Below are positions 42,431-52,277 of a stretch of DNA of 63,249 nucleotides, piece after piece; position 1 is the first letter of the stretch, and the number at the start of each line of letters is the position of its first letter. The DNA lies in NCBI GenBank assembly GCA_041402045.1, contig JAWKSZ010000045.1, forward strand, positions 1-63,249, read 5' to 3'. The stretch comes from JAGQRJ01 sp041402045. GTDB taxonomy: Bacteria > Planctomycetota > J058. The notes under the pieces are model-generated. The model did not search any database. It was not told the origin of the DNA and worked only from the letters and a program-made list of their open reading frames with translations. The position numbers and the translations under genes were made by a program.

Positions 42431-42845
42431 GCCAGTCTTCCTCGGCCGTGCGCGCCTGCTGCTCGTCGTAGTCGATCCGCACGCTGCCGCAGGTGTGGTC
42501 GAACTCGTCCATGGCCTCCTCGACCTGGGCCCAGCACTCGGGGGGCAGGTTCGGGCCCTCGTAGATCAGGAGCATGCGCGCCGTGGTCAGCGCGTCGAGG
42601 AAGAGCTGGGTCACCTCCTCGCCGTCCTCGTCGAAGCTGCAGGTGAAGCCCTGGCGCTCCCAGAGGTCGTTCACGAACTCCAGCACGCCGCGCTGGGCCA
42701 TGCGGTGCTGGTCGATCTCGGCTCGCAGCGGCGCCAGGAGCGCGTGCATGCTCGAGACGCGCTCGCGGAGTTGAGCGGTGAGCCGCTCGGCCAGGCGGCG
42801 GCGCTCGGCGTCCGAGCGCTCGGGGGTGGTGGTGGGTGCAGTCAT
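42426..42845 (-). CDS. Hypothetical cytoplasmic protein
   Basis: A 139-residue, mostly helical acidic protein (LRERVSSMHALLAPLRAEID, GVLEFVNDLWERQGFTCSFD, EAMDEFDHTCGSVRIDYDEQ). No signal, membrane segment or known motif. GGAGGAGCGAGG precedes the ATG. The promoter region has a GCTAACCT box and two CCGAACA direct repeats and resembles that of the gene at 54927, another small orphan. Family not recognised. Confidence 0.65.
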   Translation of the reverse strand: MTAPTTTPERSDAERRRLAERLTAQLRERVSSMHALLAPLRAEIDQHRMAQRGVLEFVNDLWERQGFTCSFDEDGEEVTQLFLDALTTARMLLIYEGPNLPPECWAQVEEAMDEFDHTCGSVRIDYDEQQARTAEEDWL

Positions 42846-42880
42846 GGTCGTCCTCGCTCCTCCGCCCGAAGCATGAATGC

Positions 42881-42909
42881 TGTTCGGGTCGTGTTCGGTC
42901 GAGGTTAGC
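42881..42909 (-). promoter_or_regulatory. -10 box with 11-bp-spaced direct repeats (operator-like)
   Basis: On the minus strand GCTAACCT (42909-42902) is followed by two CCGAACA repeats whose starts are 11 bp apart (42898 and 42887), one helical turn. The leader to ATG 42845 is about 50 nt. Confidence 0.4.
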
Positions 42910-43011
42910 CCGGGCCACCGACACCTGCGGGACGGGACCCAGCGACTGGCTGCAAGTCCCTGCGCCGGCAGGGGCTGGGGCCTAGGGCAGCACCGCCGGT
43001 AGACTCCGCGG

Positions 43012-43317
43012 GCGGAGGTCGATCGCTACGACCCGGAGGCGGGCGCGACCCTCGCGCGCGACAGGCGAGCACCGCCGCCGAGTTTCCGCCTGCTCCTCCA
43101 GCGCGCGCTCGTGGGCTACGGCACCCAACTGCGGAGCTCCCTGGGCAGCGACGTGAACGCTGGGTCGAGGGGCGGCTCATGAGCGAGACCTCCACGCCGA
43201 CTACGTGGCCGAGGCGGCGCGACCTGCGGCACAGCGACGGTGACCAAAGAAGGCGCGCGCGCGGTGGACGCGCTCATGGACCAGGTCTTCGCCGAGGCCC
43301 AGCGCGCAGGCTTCTAA
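43012..43317 (+). pseudogene. Decayed gene with several frameshifts
   Basis: Plus-strand frames read in turn EVDRYDPEAGATLA, SFRLLLQRALVGYGTQLRSS, RWVEGRL, DLHADYVAEAA and TVTKEGARAVDALMDQVFAE with AQRAGF and TAA at about 43317. A GGTAGACT box precedes it at 42998. At least three indels separate the parts. I do not recognise the family. It could be a degraded hypothetical gene. Confidence 0.35.
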
Positions 43318-43399
43318 GCCGCGCAGCCTCGCCGTCGTGCGACGAGGCCCGAGCCGACGTCGCGGCGGGAGCGACGTGGCCGGCGACCCACGGACAGAG

Positions 43400-45186
43400 C
43401 TACGCCCCGCCTCGGGGGCGGGGAGCTCGGTCAGCCACCCAGGGCACGAGCAGCGTGACCGCGAGCGTGAGCGGCACGATCAAGAGCCCGCCCAGCCGGG
43501 CGAAGTCGAAGAAGCGGTATTGCCCGGCGCCGTAGACCAGGGTGTTCGTCTGGTAGCCGATCGGGGTCAGCATGGCGGTCGAGGCGCCGAAGGCGATCGT
43601 CATGACCAGCGGGCGCGGGTCGATCTCGAGCGCGCTGGCCATGCCGATCGCGACGGGGGTCAGGAGCGCGGCGGTGGCGGTGTTGCTCAGGAGCTCGGTC
43701 AGGATCGTGGTCGCCAGGAACAGCGCGGCGATCACGAACGCGGGGCCGTGCCCCCCCACGACGTCGACGAAGGCCTCGGCGAAGAGCTGCGCGGCGCCGG
43801 TCTTCTCCATGGCCACGCCCAGGGAGAGCACCCCCGCGAGGAGCATGAGCACGTTCCAGTCGATCGCCTGCACCACCTCGTCCAGCCGCGCGCAGCGGGT
43901 GAGGAGCACGAGCACCGCGCCTACGAGGGCGGCGCCCGCGATCGGGAGCAGCCCCAGGGTCGCGCAGGCCACGACGCCGACCAGGATCGAGAGCGCGAAC
44001 GGCAGGAGCTCGCGGCGGAAGCGGCTGACCGCGACCTCGGACACGAGCACGAAGGCCCCCGACTGCTCGAGGGTCGTGAGCTTGCCCGGGCGCACGTCGA
44101 GGAGCAGCACGTCCCCCGCGCGCAGGGTGCGCAGCTCGAGCCCGCGGAACGCGCGCCCGCGCTGACGGGTGGCGACGGGCACCGCGGAGAAGCGCTCGGC
44201 CCAGGGCACGGCGCCCAGCCGGCGCCCGATCAGGCTCGAGCGCGGCGCGATCACGACCTCGACCAGCTGCAGCGCGTGGGAGCCCCCTTCGCGCTGGGTG
44301 GGGATCGAGACCCCGTCGCGCTGGATCAGCGCGCGCAGCCCGGCGGCGTCGCCCCGCAGCCGGAGCACGTCGCCCGCCTCGAGCGGCGTCTCCGGGGCCG
44401 GGCGCGGGGTGCGGCGCAGGCCCATGCGCTCGAGCGAGAGCACCTCGAGCTCGAGGTCGGCGAAGACCTCGGCGCTCCCCAGGGGCTGGCCGACCGCGGG
44501 GGAGCCCTCGTCGATCAGGACCTCGGTCAGATACGGCGCCTCCCCCGAGCTGCGCGCGCCCGCGCGCGCGCGCCGGTCCGGGAGGACCCAGGGCGCGACC
44601 ACGAGCATGCCCCCCACCCCGAGCACGAACAGCGCGGGCCCGGCCAGCGCCAGCTCGAACATGGAGATCGGCGGCGCCAGCCCTTCGCGCTCGGCCACGG
44701 CGCTGACCACGAGGTTGGTCGGGTCCCGACCAGCGTGCAGCAGCCGCCGAGCATGCTCGCGAAGGAGAGCGGGATCAGGAGCTTCGAGGGGCTGACCCCG
44801 GCCTTCTGGGAGCAGCGCAGGAGCGCCGGGAGCAGGATCGCGACCACGGTCGTGTTGTTGACGAACGCCGACAGCGCCCCGGCGCCCACCGACAGGGTGA
44901 GCAGCGCCGTGCGCTCGCCGCGCTCGAGGAGCCGGGTCAGGCTGTCGCTGACCAGGTTCACGCCGCCGGTGCGCTCGATCCCGGCGCTGACCACGAACAT
45001 GCAGAGCACGGTGATCGTGGCCTCGTTGCTGAACCCGGCGAGGACCTCCTCGACCTCGAGCACGCCGGTGGCCAGGAGCGCGGCCGCGGCGAGGAGCGCC
45101 GTCTGTCCGGCGGGCAGGAGCTCGCCGAAGAACAGGATCATGGCCAGGACCAGGACGACCAGGGTGACGATCAGCGCGAAGCCCAC
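43400..45186 (-). pseudogene. DASS-type transporter with RCK/TrkA-C domains, one frameshift
   Basis: About 595 residues if repaired. The membrane halves hold the SNT-type motifs (SAFVNNTTVVAILLPALLRC and LTELLSNTATAALLTPVAIG) with GCCTLVGT and AMLTPIGYQTNTLVYG. Between them sit two TrkA-C/RCK-C units (YLTEVLIDEGSPAVGQPLGS; LVEVVIAPRSSLIGRRLGAV) as in SLC13/permease-TrkA_C proteins that carry sulfate or divalent anions. One base is missing near 44727 (GTCGGGACC..ACC) so the N-terminal 150 residues are out of frame. GTG 45186 lies 3 nt after the DUF2270 stop: an operon. The rest is intact, so an assembly error is plausible. Confidence 0.82.
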
Positions 45187-45189
45187 GGG

Positions 45190-45780
45190 TCAGCCTTCTT
45201 CCACCGCGCGGTGTGCGAAGGCAAGCACGACGAGGGCCAGGAGCGTGACGCCCACCAGGACGATTACGACGCGGCCGGGGACACCCCCGACCCCCGCGGC
45301 CTCCGGGAGGGGACCGAGCTGGTTCAGCTTGACCAGCCAGCCGCAGAACCCGAACAGCACGAGCCACACGTAGTTGCGCCGCAGCCGCACCGAGAGCGCG
45401 TGCACGAGGCTCACGTCGAACTCGGGCTCGACGAGGCTCGCCCCGAGCTGCGCGCGCCAGCCGGCGCTCGGCTCCTGCCCCCGGAGCGCCGCGGCGAAGA
45501 ACCCGGTCTCCAGCAGCCGCACCCGGTCGCGGAGGAACGCGAACACCCGGTAGCGCCGGGCCTCGACCGCGAGGAATACCAGGTCCAGGAGCAGCGCGAG
45601 CACGAACACCGTGTGCGGGAGGTCCTTGACGCTGAGCGCCACCGAGACCACGCCCACGTTCATGCCGATCGCCCAGTTGGTCGTGGTGTCCAGCCGCAGG
45701 CGGTAGGCGGTCATGCGCCCCAGCTCACCCCGGTAGAGGTGGATCAGCATGCTCTCGCTGGTGCTGGGTGGGTCGACCAT
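45190..45780 (-). CDS. DUF2270 integral membrane protein
   Basis: A 196-residue protein with the DUF2270 signature: LIHLYRGELGRMTAYRLRLD, TTTNWAIGMNVGVVSVALSV, ARRYRVFAFLRDRVRLLETG, and two C-terminal membrane segments (YVWLVLFGFCGWLVKLNQLG; VVIVLVGVTLLALVVLAFAH). Four membrane segments in total. Function unknown. It is translated just before the DASS/RCK transporter in one operon, so it may assist that transporter. An in-frame ATG 10 codons on (45750) is an alternative start. Confidence 0.85.
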   Translation of the reverse strand: MVDPPSTSESMLIHLYRGELGRMTAYRLRLDTTTNWAIGMNVGVVSVALSVKDLPHTVFVLALLLDLVFLAVEARRYRVFAFLRDRVRLLETGFFAAALRGQEPSAGWRAQLGASLVEPEFDVSLVHALSVRLRRNYVWLVLFGFCGWLVKLNQLGPLPEAAGVGGVPGRVVIVLVGVTLLALVVLAFAHRAVEEG

Positions 45781-45845
45781 GGCTCCAGGCTACACCCGCG
45801 TGCGGGGAACCGGGGGCCGAGGTCGGCGGGTTGACGGGGGTCGCT

Positions 45846-45853
45846 GCTAGGGT
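45846..45853 (+). promoter_or_regulatory. -10 box GCTAGGGT
   Basis: GCTAGGGT lies 18 nt before ATG 45872 with a GGAGG ribosome site between, the same arrangement as at 40958. Confidence 0.5.
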
Positions 45854-45871
45854 TTCGGGACCGGAGGCTCC

Positions 45872-46360
45872 ATGCCCGCGACCCTGCCCCAGAAGCTCGT
45901 CTACTCGCTCCGGGTGGACCTCGACGACGACCTCTACCGCGTGCTCGAGGTGCGCTCGGACCAGACCCTGGAGGAGCTGCACGAGGGGATCGCCGCGGCC
46001 TTCGAGCGCGACGACGTCGACCTGCCCTACCGCTTCTTCCTCCCCCAGCCCGGGGCCTGGGGGCGCTCCGTGCTGAACGACGCCGCGGAGTATGCCGAGG
46101 AGCGGGTCGCGCGCCACTTCGGGGTGCACAACGCCGAGCGCACGACCCTCGGCGACCTGGGGCTGCGGGTCCGGCGCCGGTTCTTCTACGTGTTCGACTG
46201 CGGCGACGAGCTGTGGCACGAGCTGCGGGTCGTCGCCAAGGCGCCGGTGGCCAAGGGCCAGCGCAAGCGCGACTACCCCCGGGTGGTCGAGAGCCACGGC
46301 GAGGCGCCCCCGCAGTGGTCGGACGACGTGGAGCTCGAGGAGCCCAGCGAGGCCTGGTGA
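45872..46360 (+). CDS. Plasmid pRiA4b ORF-3-like protein
   Basis: A 162-residue protein of the PRiA4_ORF3 family, first seen as a passenger of mobile elements and now widespread. Signatures: LVYSLRVDLDDDLYRVLEVR, EELHEGIAAAF, LGDLGLRVRRRFFYVFDCGD and ELWHELRVVAKAP. Function unknown. It is encoded alone; no transposase is nearby. GGAGG ribosome site. Confidence 0.85.
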   Translation: MPATLPQKLVYSLRVDLDDDLYRVLEVRSDQTLEELHEGIAAAFERDDVDLPYRFFLPQPGAWGRSVLNDAAEYAEERVARHFGVHNAERTTLGDLGLRVRRRFFYVFDCGDELWHELRVVAKAPVAKGQRKRDYPRVVESHGEAPPQWSDDVELEEPSEAW

Positions 46361-46470
46361 AGGCTCCCCCGGGGGGCGCGCGCCGCGGCGGCGGCCGAGC
46401 CGCTCTGGCGGTCCGCCTCGTGAGCGCCGGGCAACGGAGGCGTCAGGCGTCGAGCAGCACCCCCTGACGC

Positions 46471-46686
46471 TCACACGGGCGGATCTCGAGGGCGGCTGCG
46501 GCCGAGCGCTACCGGACCCGCGCGCGCGCCGCGGCGTCCTCGCCGCGGCGAGCGAATCGTGGGGGCGAGGACCGCGCCCAGGCGAGCGAGCGCATGCGCC
46601 TCGCGCTGGAGGCGGCTCGTCGTCGCGGGCATGCCCTCGAGCGCGCGCACGTCCAGCGAGCGCGGCGCGTTCGGCACGACCTTCAC
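46471..46686 (-). CDS. Small hypothetical ORF after the SNF2 gene
   Basis: A 71-codon ORF from GTG 46686 with AAGGGG upstream, 26 nt after the SNF2 stop. Its first 40 residues (VKVVPNAPRSLDVRALEGMP; LQREAHALARLGAVLAP) look coding, the arginine-rich end does not, so the true end may be shifted. No family recognised. Confidence 0.3.
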   Translation of the reverse strand: MKVVPNAPRSLDVRALEGMPATTSRLQREAHALARLGAVLAPTIRSPRRGRRGARAGPVALGRSRPRDPPV

Positions 46687-46712
46687 CGAGGGCCCCTTCG
46701 GAGCGGGCCCGC

Positions 46713-49700
46713 TCAGCGCGGGGTGAGCCGGCGGCGGACCTCGGCCTCGCTGGCCGCGCTGAGCTCGCGCAGGGCCGCGGCGCGCTTGGCGGGCAGCGGG
46801 CGCGAGCCGCGCTCCCAGGTGCACACCGTGGGCGCGGAGACCCCGAGGAGCTCGCCGAGCTGGCCCTGGGTCAGCCCGTGGCGCTGGCGCAGGGCCAGGA
46901 GCGCCTGGGGGCCGTCGGCGACGGGGCGGGGCGCGCTCCGCGAGCGCGAGGTCGCCCGCTTGGCCCGGGGCGTGACCGGCCGCGCGGGGGCGGGCTCGTC
47001 GCCGCGGATCAGCGCGATCAGCTCGTCGGTCGAGAGCTTCCCGGCGCGGTCGCTGCCGTCGAGGACCCCGGCGACCAGGTCGCGCTTCTGGGCGTGGAGC
47101 GCGAGGATCTGGGCCTCGACCGTGCCCTGGGTCACCAGGCGGTAGACGGTGACCGGCTTCTGCTGCCCCAGGCGGTGCGCGCGGTCGGTCGCCTGGTCCT
47201 CGACCGCCGGGTTCCACCAGGGGTCGAGGTGCACCACGTAGTCCGCCGCGGTGAGGTTCAGGCCCTTGCCCCCGGCCTTGAGCGAGATCAGGAACACCTC
47301 GCCCTCGCCGGCCTGGAAGGCGTCCACGAGCCCCTGGCGCTCCCGGGCCGGGGTCTGGCCGTCGAGGTAGAGGTAGGACACCCCGCGGGCCTCGAGGGCC
47401 TCGCGCACCAGGGCCAGGTGCCGGGTGAACTGGCTGAACACCAGCGCGCGGTGCTCGCCCTGGCGCAGCTCGTCGAGGACCTCGAGGAACGCGTCGAGCT
47501 TGGCCGAGCCGTGCTCCCACGAGGCGTCGACCAGCCGCGGGTGGCAGGCGAGCTGCCGCAGCTTGGTGAGCGCGGCCAGGATCTGGAACCGCGCGTCGCC
47601 CTTGCCCTTGGTGCCCTTCGTGCTCAGCTCGAGCGCGGCGGCCAGGCGGGTCTGCTCGTAGAGCTTCAACTCCCGCGGGCTGAGCTCGACGTCGAGCTGC
47701 ACGTCGGTGCGCCCCGGGAGCTCGCGCAGCACCTCGGCCTTGGTGCGGCGGAGCACGAAGGGCCGGATCACCCGCGCCAGCGCCGCGCGGCGCGTGGCGT
47801 CGCCGTCGCGCTCGATCGGCTCGGCGAAGCGCCGCTTGAACGCCTCCCAGCCCCCGAACACGCCGGGGGAGATCAAGCGGAACAGGCTCCACAGCTCGCC
47901 GAGGTGGTTCTCGACCGGGGTCCCGGTCAGCGCCAGCCGCCAGCCTCCCGAGAGCTGGCGCAGCGCGCGGGCGGTCTTGGTCGTCGCGTTCTTGACCTGC
48001 TGGGCCTCGTCGAACACGAGGGTCCCCCAGGCGACCGGCGCCAGGCGCTCGAGGTCGATCCGGGCCAGGTCGTAGCTGACCACGACCACGTCGCCGGGGC
48101 CGAGCTCGGTGTGGACCTCGCCGCGCTCGGTGTCGCGGTAGAGCAGCGCGCGCAGCCCGGGCGCGAAGCGCCCGAGCTCCCGGATCCAGTTCGCGCCGAC
48201 CGACGTGGGGGCCACGACGAGGGCCGGGCCCTCCTTCTTGCGCGCGACCAGGAGCGCGATCGCCTGCACGGTCTTGCCCAGGCCCATGTCGTCGGCGAGG
48301 CAGGCCCCCACGCCCCAGGTCGCGAGGCGCTCGAGCCAGGCCACGCCCTCGAGCTGATACGGCCGCAGCTCGGCCTTGAGCCCGCGCGGGGGCCGGGTCG
48401 AGACCCGCCGCGCCTGCGCCAGCCGCGCCCGCAGCGCCTCCCAGCCCGCGCTGAGCTCGACCTCGCCCGCGCCGTCGAGGGAGCTCCTCGAGCACGGGCC
48501 CCGCGGTGGCGTCGACCTCGAGCGCCTTCCGCTGCGCTGGACCACGTCCTCGAGCGCGCCCAGGGCGCTCGCGCAGCGCCTGGGAGAGCTGCAGCCAGCG
48601 CCCGCCGGCGAGGGGCAGGCGTGCCCTGGCGCAGCGCCTCGAGCACGTCGGCCAGGGCACCCGCTCGCCGTCGAGCTCGAGCTCGCCCTCGAGGCCGAAC
48701 CAGTCCTTGCCGTCGCGGACCTTGACCCGCAGGTCCTCCGGCTGGGCGGGGCGCGAGACCGAGAGCCGCGCGCCCTCGGGCCACTCGCTCAGCGCGCGCG
48801 CGGGATCCAGGCCCTGGAGCGCCTGCACCAGGTCCAGCGCGGCCTCCCGCGACGCGCCAGCCCCAGGCCCGTGGGTCGTCGAGGCGCGCGGCGGTGAGGC
48901 AGGTCGAGCTCGGCCAGCACCTCTCGCGCGGAGGGTCCGCTTCGCGCCCGAGGCTGCGGCGCAGGCGCACGCGCTTGCCCTCGACCCAGCCGCCGACCTC
49001 GCCCTCGGCGCCGGGGACGAGCAACGCGCCCCCGGGCTTGGGCTGCACCCGCCTCGACCGCCAGCCCGTCGTCGGTGGGCCTCAGCAGGAGGTGCAGCCG
49101 GGGGTCGGCGTCCTGGGGCTCGCCCTCGGTGGCCGGGGGCACCCGCGAAACGCGCGCTCGAGGAGCTCCAGGCGCGCGAACAGCTCGGGGTGCGCCTGGG
49201 GCGGGAACACCGGGGGCGAGGCCTCGAAGCGCTGCGCGAGCTCGAGGACCTCGGGCTCCAGGTAGCCCACGGTGAGCGAGTTCGTGGGCCGGTCCTCGGC
49301 CACGAGGACCATGCCTTGGCCCGCGCGGCGCGGGAGGTGCGTCAGCGGGCGATCGGCGAAGAACAGGGCGAGCTCCAGGAGGTCCGGCTCCCGCGGCGCG
49401 AGCCTGGCCTCGACCTCGCCCCGGATCACGGTGACGGGCTGCTTGACCTGATCCGCCCACACCACGTGGGGTGACCCCGCGAGCTCGAGCAGGATCTCGC
49501 TGGGGTCGAGCCGCTGGAGCCCCCAGAACATGCCCAATTCGTACGTCCGGTGCTTGAACGCCAGGACGACCGCGAGCACGTCGGGCTGCTCCCACAGCGC
49601 CTCCGTGCGCAGCAAACGCTCCCAGGACAGGTGGCGCCCCGGGGTGTAGCCACCCTGCTTGCGGCGCGTCTGCTCGTAGGCGTCGATCTGCAAGCGCTGG

Positions 49701-50248
49701 CCGCGGGTGTTCACCCGCCACACCACGCGGACGGACGGCTCCTCGGGCGCGTCGGAGCCCGGGGTCGGCTGGAGCCCGGCCTCGCTGAGGAAGCGGTCGA
49801 GGTGCTGGAGCCCGCCCTCCCAGTCGCGCGTCCGTTTGCCCGCGGGCTGTCGGCGCGGCCGCGCCGCGGAGCTCGGCCGGCGGGCGCTCAGCTCGCGGTC
49901 GAGGTGCCCCGCGAGGCGGTCGAGGGCGGCCCAGGTGTGCTTGCAGTCGTCCTCCCCGTCGCTGAACGGGCAACTGCACACCGCGTCGACCACGCGCTGG
50001 CGTCTGCGGCGGTGGACGCCGATCGAGACCTGGTAGGGCCTGCGCTGGGATCCCTGAACGTCGACGACGAAGCCCACGAGACCCTCAGCGTCGGCGCAGG
50101 GCGAGAAGGGGCCGACGGCCTTGCGGTAGCGCTTCCCGCGCTGCTGGATTCGGACGTCGATTCCGTCGCGGGCGGCGAGGACCGCGTCGACGAGGGACTC
50201 GAGCTCCTCGGTCTCCAGCTCTTGCAGATCCAGCACGTCTACGCTCAT
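46713..50248 (-). pseudogene. SWIM-SNF2 helicase with C-terminal Xre-type HTH, frameshifted in the middle
   Basis: A SWI2/SNF2 ATPase of about 1180 residues. The N-terminus has a SWIM zinc finger (Cys91-Ser-Cys93, Cys102-Lys-His104). The ATPase is intact from about 48450: ADDMGLGKTVQAIALLVARK (Walker A), VFDEAQQVKN (DEAQ), LALTGTPVENHLGELWSLFR, and the C-lobe ALVFSQFTRHLALVREALEA and DRAHRLGQQKPVTVYRLV. The last 60 residues are a helix-turn-helix (LALRQRHGLTQGQLGELLGV, SAPTVCTWERG), an addition I do not know from standard SNF2 proteins. At least six indels lie between 48450 and 49140. Role: ATP-driven DNA or RNA-polymerase remodelling (RapA/HepA-like), inferred. Confidence 0.82.
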
Positions 50249-50344
50249 GGCCCTCGCCCCGGACGGAGACTACCCGCTCGAGCCGACACGCGGGGCCGCC
50301 TGCAGGCAGGCCCGCCTCAGGACGGCAGGTCCTCGAGAGTGGGG

Positions 50345-50455
50345 GAGCATGCGGATCAGGGCCCTGACAGTGAGGACGGTCGCCGTGTACCGCGGGCGGG
50401 GGTTTATCCCCGCCCGCGGCTGCAGGGCAGCTTCCGCGGGAGAAGGGCCCCCGCG
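50345..50455 (+). repeat. Dispersed composite repeat, copy 1
   Basis: Block A GGGGGAGCATGCGGATCAGG (about 50341) with TGACAGTGAGGACGGTCGCC, then block B GCGGGCGGGGGTTTATCCCC and GCTGCAGGGCAGCTTCCGC. Block B recurs inverted at 56257 and 56449, and block A inverted between those two copies. The GC-rich palindrome CCGCGGGCGGGGGTTTATCC is the hairpin core. It lies between the SNF2 gene and its minus-strand neighbour. Confidence 0.75.
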
Positions 50456-50564
50456 GGTGAGCTCCCTTCCCAGGGACGAGCGTTCGGGGTCAGAGGGGTG
50501 TCGGCTGGACTCGCCAGCGCAGGGCACGCCTACGACCCGCGAAGGGTCTACGAGAAGCCAGGGT

Positions 50565-50633
50565 CACGATCCTGAGCGGCGAACGAGCGCCGGGTCGTCG
50601 ACGACTCGCGCGCCACCCTCGCTCAGGATCGTG
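50565..50633 (-). terminator. Inverted repeat downstream of the peptidoglycan-binding gene
   Basis: CACGATCCTGAGCG (50565-50578) and its perfect inverse (50620-50633) flank a second palindrome GTCGTCGACGAC (50594-50605). It starts 10 nt after the stop of the gene ending at 50643, so a terminator role is likely. Confidence 0.6.
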
Positions 50634-50642
50634 CGCGCTGGA

Positions 50643-51920
50643 TCAGCGCGCCCACTGGGGGATCGGGCGGCCGAGGTTCCGGTCGGGGTCGAGGCCCTTG
50701 TTCGCGAGGCCGTTGCGCCCGCGGCGGTAGTCGCTCATTTGCACCCGCGCCGAGCCCGAGGCCTGGGCGTCGTTGAGCGCGATCGCGTGGATATGGGGCG
50801 CGAAGGAGTCGAACCCGCGCCCGCGGCTCCAGGCGGCGAAGCCGGCCTCGCGCAGCGCGAGGACCATGCGGTCGACGGTCGTGCGCGAGCGCCCCACGGT
50901 GCGAATGTCCACCGCGCCGCCGCCGGAGTGGGTCCCGCCGCTCGCGGCCACGCTCGAGGAGTAGCTGCCCTGGGAGAAGCTGAACGCGAACCCGCGCTCG
51001 CCGTACTTGTTGCGCATGATCCAGGTCGCGCGCTCGAGGAGCTCGCGGGTGCGCAGGTTGACGGTGACGCCGCCGAGCCGCACCCGGCCGTAGCTCGCCG
51101 CCGGGGGCCGGCGCGAGAAGTCGGCCAGCGTCCCGCCGCCGCCCCCGCTCGGCGCCGGCGCGCGCCCGCCGCGCAGCAGCGCCGTCCACGTCTGACCCGC
51201 GACCACGCCGTCGACCCCCAGCCCGCGCGAGGACTGGAAGCGACGCACGGCGGCGAGGGTCATGGTGCCGAAGTCGCCGTCCACGGGCCCGGGGTTCGCG
51301 CCCGCTTGCTGGAGCAAGGTCTGCAGCGTGCGCACGCTCGCCCCCCGCGCGCCCTGGCGCAGGACGGGGTAGAGCGCGCCCCAGGTCTGGGGTCCCACGA
51401 CGCCGTCCACGGTCAGCCCCAGCGCGGACTGGAAGGCCCGCACCTTGCCCGCGGTCTGTGGCCCGAAGTCGCCGTCGCTGGGGCCCGGGTTGAAGCCCGA
51501 GCTACGCAGCAGGTTCTGGAGCAGCACCACGTCGCCGCCCCGCGAGCCCTGACGCAGGGTCGCCGGTCGCGTGGGCAGCGCGGTCCCGGCGCTGGTCGCG
51601 GGCGCAGGCGCTGGAGCCGGCGCGGCGGGCGCCGCGTTCAGGGCGCCCCAGGTCTGGGGCCCGACGACGCCGTCCACGACCAGCCGCCGCGCGCTCTGGA
51701 AGCGGCGCACCGCGGCGAGGGTCATGTTGCCGAAGATCCCGTCGATCGGCCCGGGGTCGAACCCGCGCTGCTTCAGCAGCGTCTGCAGCGTGCGGACCGC
51801 TGCCCCCCGGCTGCCCTGCCGCAGGGTGGGTTGGCTCTGCCCCTGGGCGAGCGGGGCGCTGACCAGCGCGGCCAGCGCGACCGCTGACACACTGTTGAAG
51901 CTCGTGGCGAACCTGTTCAC
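50643..51920 (-). CDS. Secreted M15-like peptidase with three peptidoglycan-binding domains
   Basis: A 425-residue cell-wall enzyme. The signal VSAVALAALVSAPLAQGQ is followed by three PG_binding_1 units (LRQGSRGAAVRTLQTLLKQR; LRQGSRGGDVVLLQNLLRSS; LRQGARGASVRTLQTLLQQA), each with a DGVVGPQTWGAL-type turn. The C-terminal domain (about 290-425) has a LAS/M15-type zinc site: His331 in GGTHSGGGAVDI with Asp338, and a His-Ile-His pair in FAPHIHAIAL. It probably cleaves peptide cross-links of murein. GTG 51920 with GAGGAGG. One wall-binding domain is usual; three suggests tight retention. Confidence 0.87.
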   Translation of the reverse strand: MNRFATSFNSVSAVALAALVSAPLAQGQSQPTLRQGSRGAAVRTLQTLLKQRGFDPGPIDGIFGNMTLAAVRRFQSARRLVVDGVVGPQTWGALNAAPAAPAPAPAPATSAGTALPTRPATLRQGSRGGDVVLLQNLLRSSGFNPGPSDGDFGPQTAGKVRAFQSALGLTVDGVVGPQTWGALYPVLRQGARGASVRTLQTLLQQAGANPGPVDGDFGTMTLAAVRRFQSSRGLGVDGVVAGQTWTALLRGGRAPAPSGGGGGTLADFSRRPPAASYGRVRLGGVTVNLRTRELLERATWIMRNKYGERGFAFSFSQGSYSSSVAASGGTHSGGGAVDIRTVGRSRTTVDRMVLALREAGFAAWSRGRGFDSFAPHIHAIALNDAQASGSARVQMSDYRRGRNGLANKGLDPDRNLGRPIPQWAR

Positions 51921-52199
51921 GCAATCCTCCTCGGGCGCCGCGCCTCCCGCGCTGGCCCGAGGTGTGCGTTGCAACGATCACGCCGACCCAGCGTGCGCAC
52001 TAACGCCTGGTGTCAGGCCCTAAACCCCTCCCAGACGGCCATGTACTCGCTTCAACGCCCAGAACCTGAGGGCTCACCCCGCGCGACGGAGCGTGCGCTC
52101 GCCGCTCAGGCGGGCGTCGCCGGAGGCTCCTGGATCCGCCTGAAGAGGACCGGGCGTGAAGCCTGGTGGGTCTCCCGCGCGACGAGCCGGTGCGGCCGG

Positions 52200-52277
52200 C
52201 GAGGACAACCGCCCGAGGATCGGAGCGATCCCGACGGGCGCTAGCGATCGCCCTCGTTCCGCGGGCGGTTGTCCTCG
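52200..52277. terminator. 16-bp perfect inverted repeat spanning a stop codon
   Basis: CGAGGACAACCGCCCG (52200-52215) is the exact inverse of 52262-52277, with a 46-nt loop containing GATCGGAGCGATC-type small stems. The right arm lies inside the last codons of the minus-strand lipoprotein gene ending at 52241. Probably a terminator for that gene. Confidence 0.55.

Noticed and set aside
45872..46360. Insertion sequence marked by the pRiA4b ORF-3-like gene
   Set aside because: No transposase, terminal repeats or target duplication nearby; this family is often chromosomal.
50405..50415. tRNA or small structured RNA in the GC-rich hairpin repeats
   Set aside because: No T-loop or anticodon arm can be drawn; the hairpins recur as dispersed repeats.
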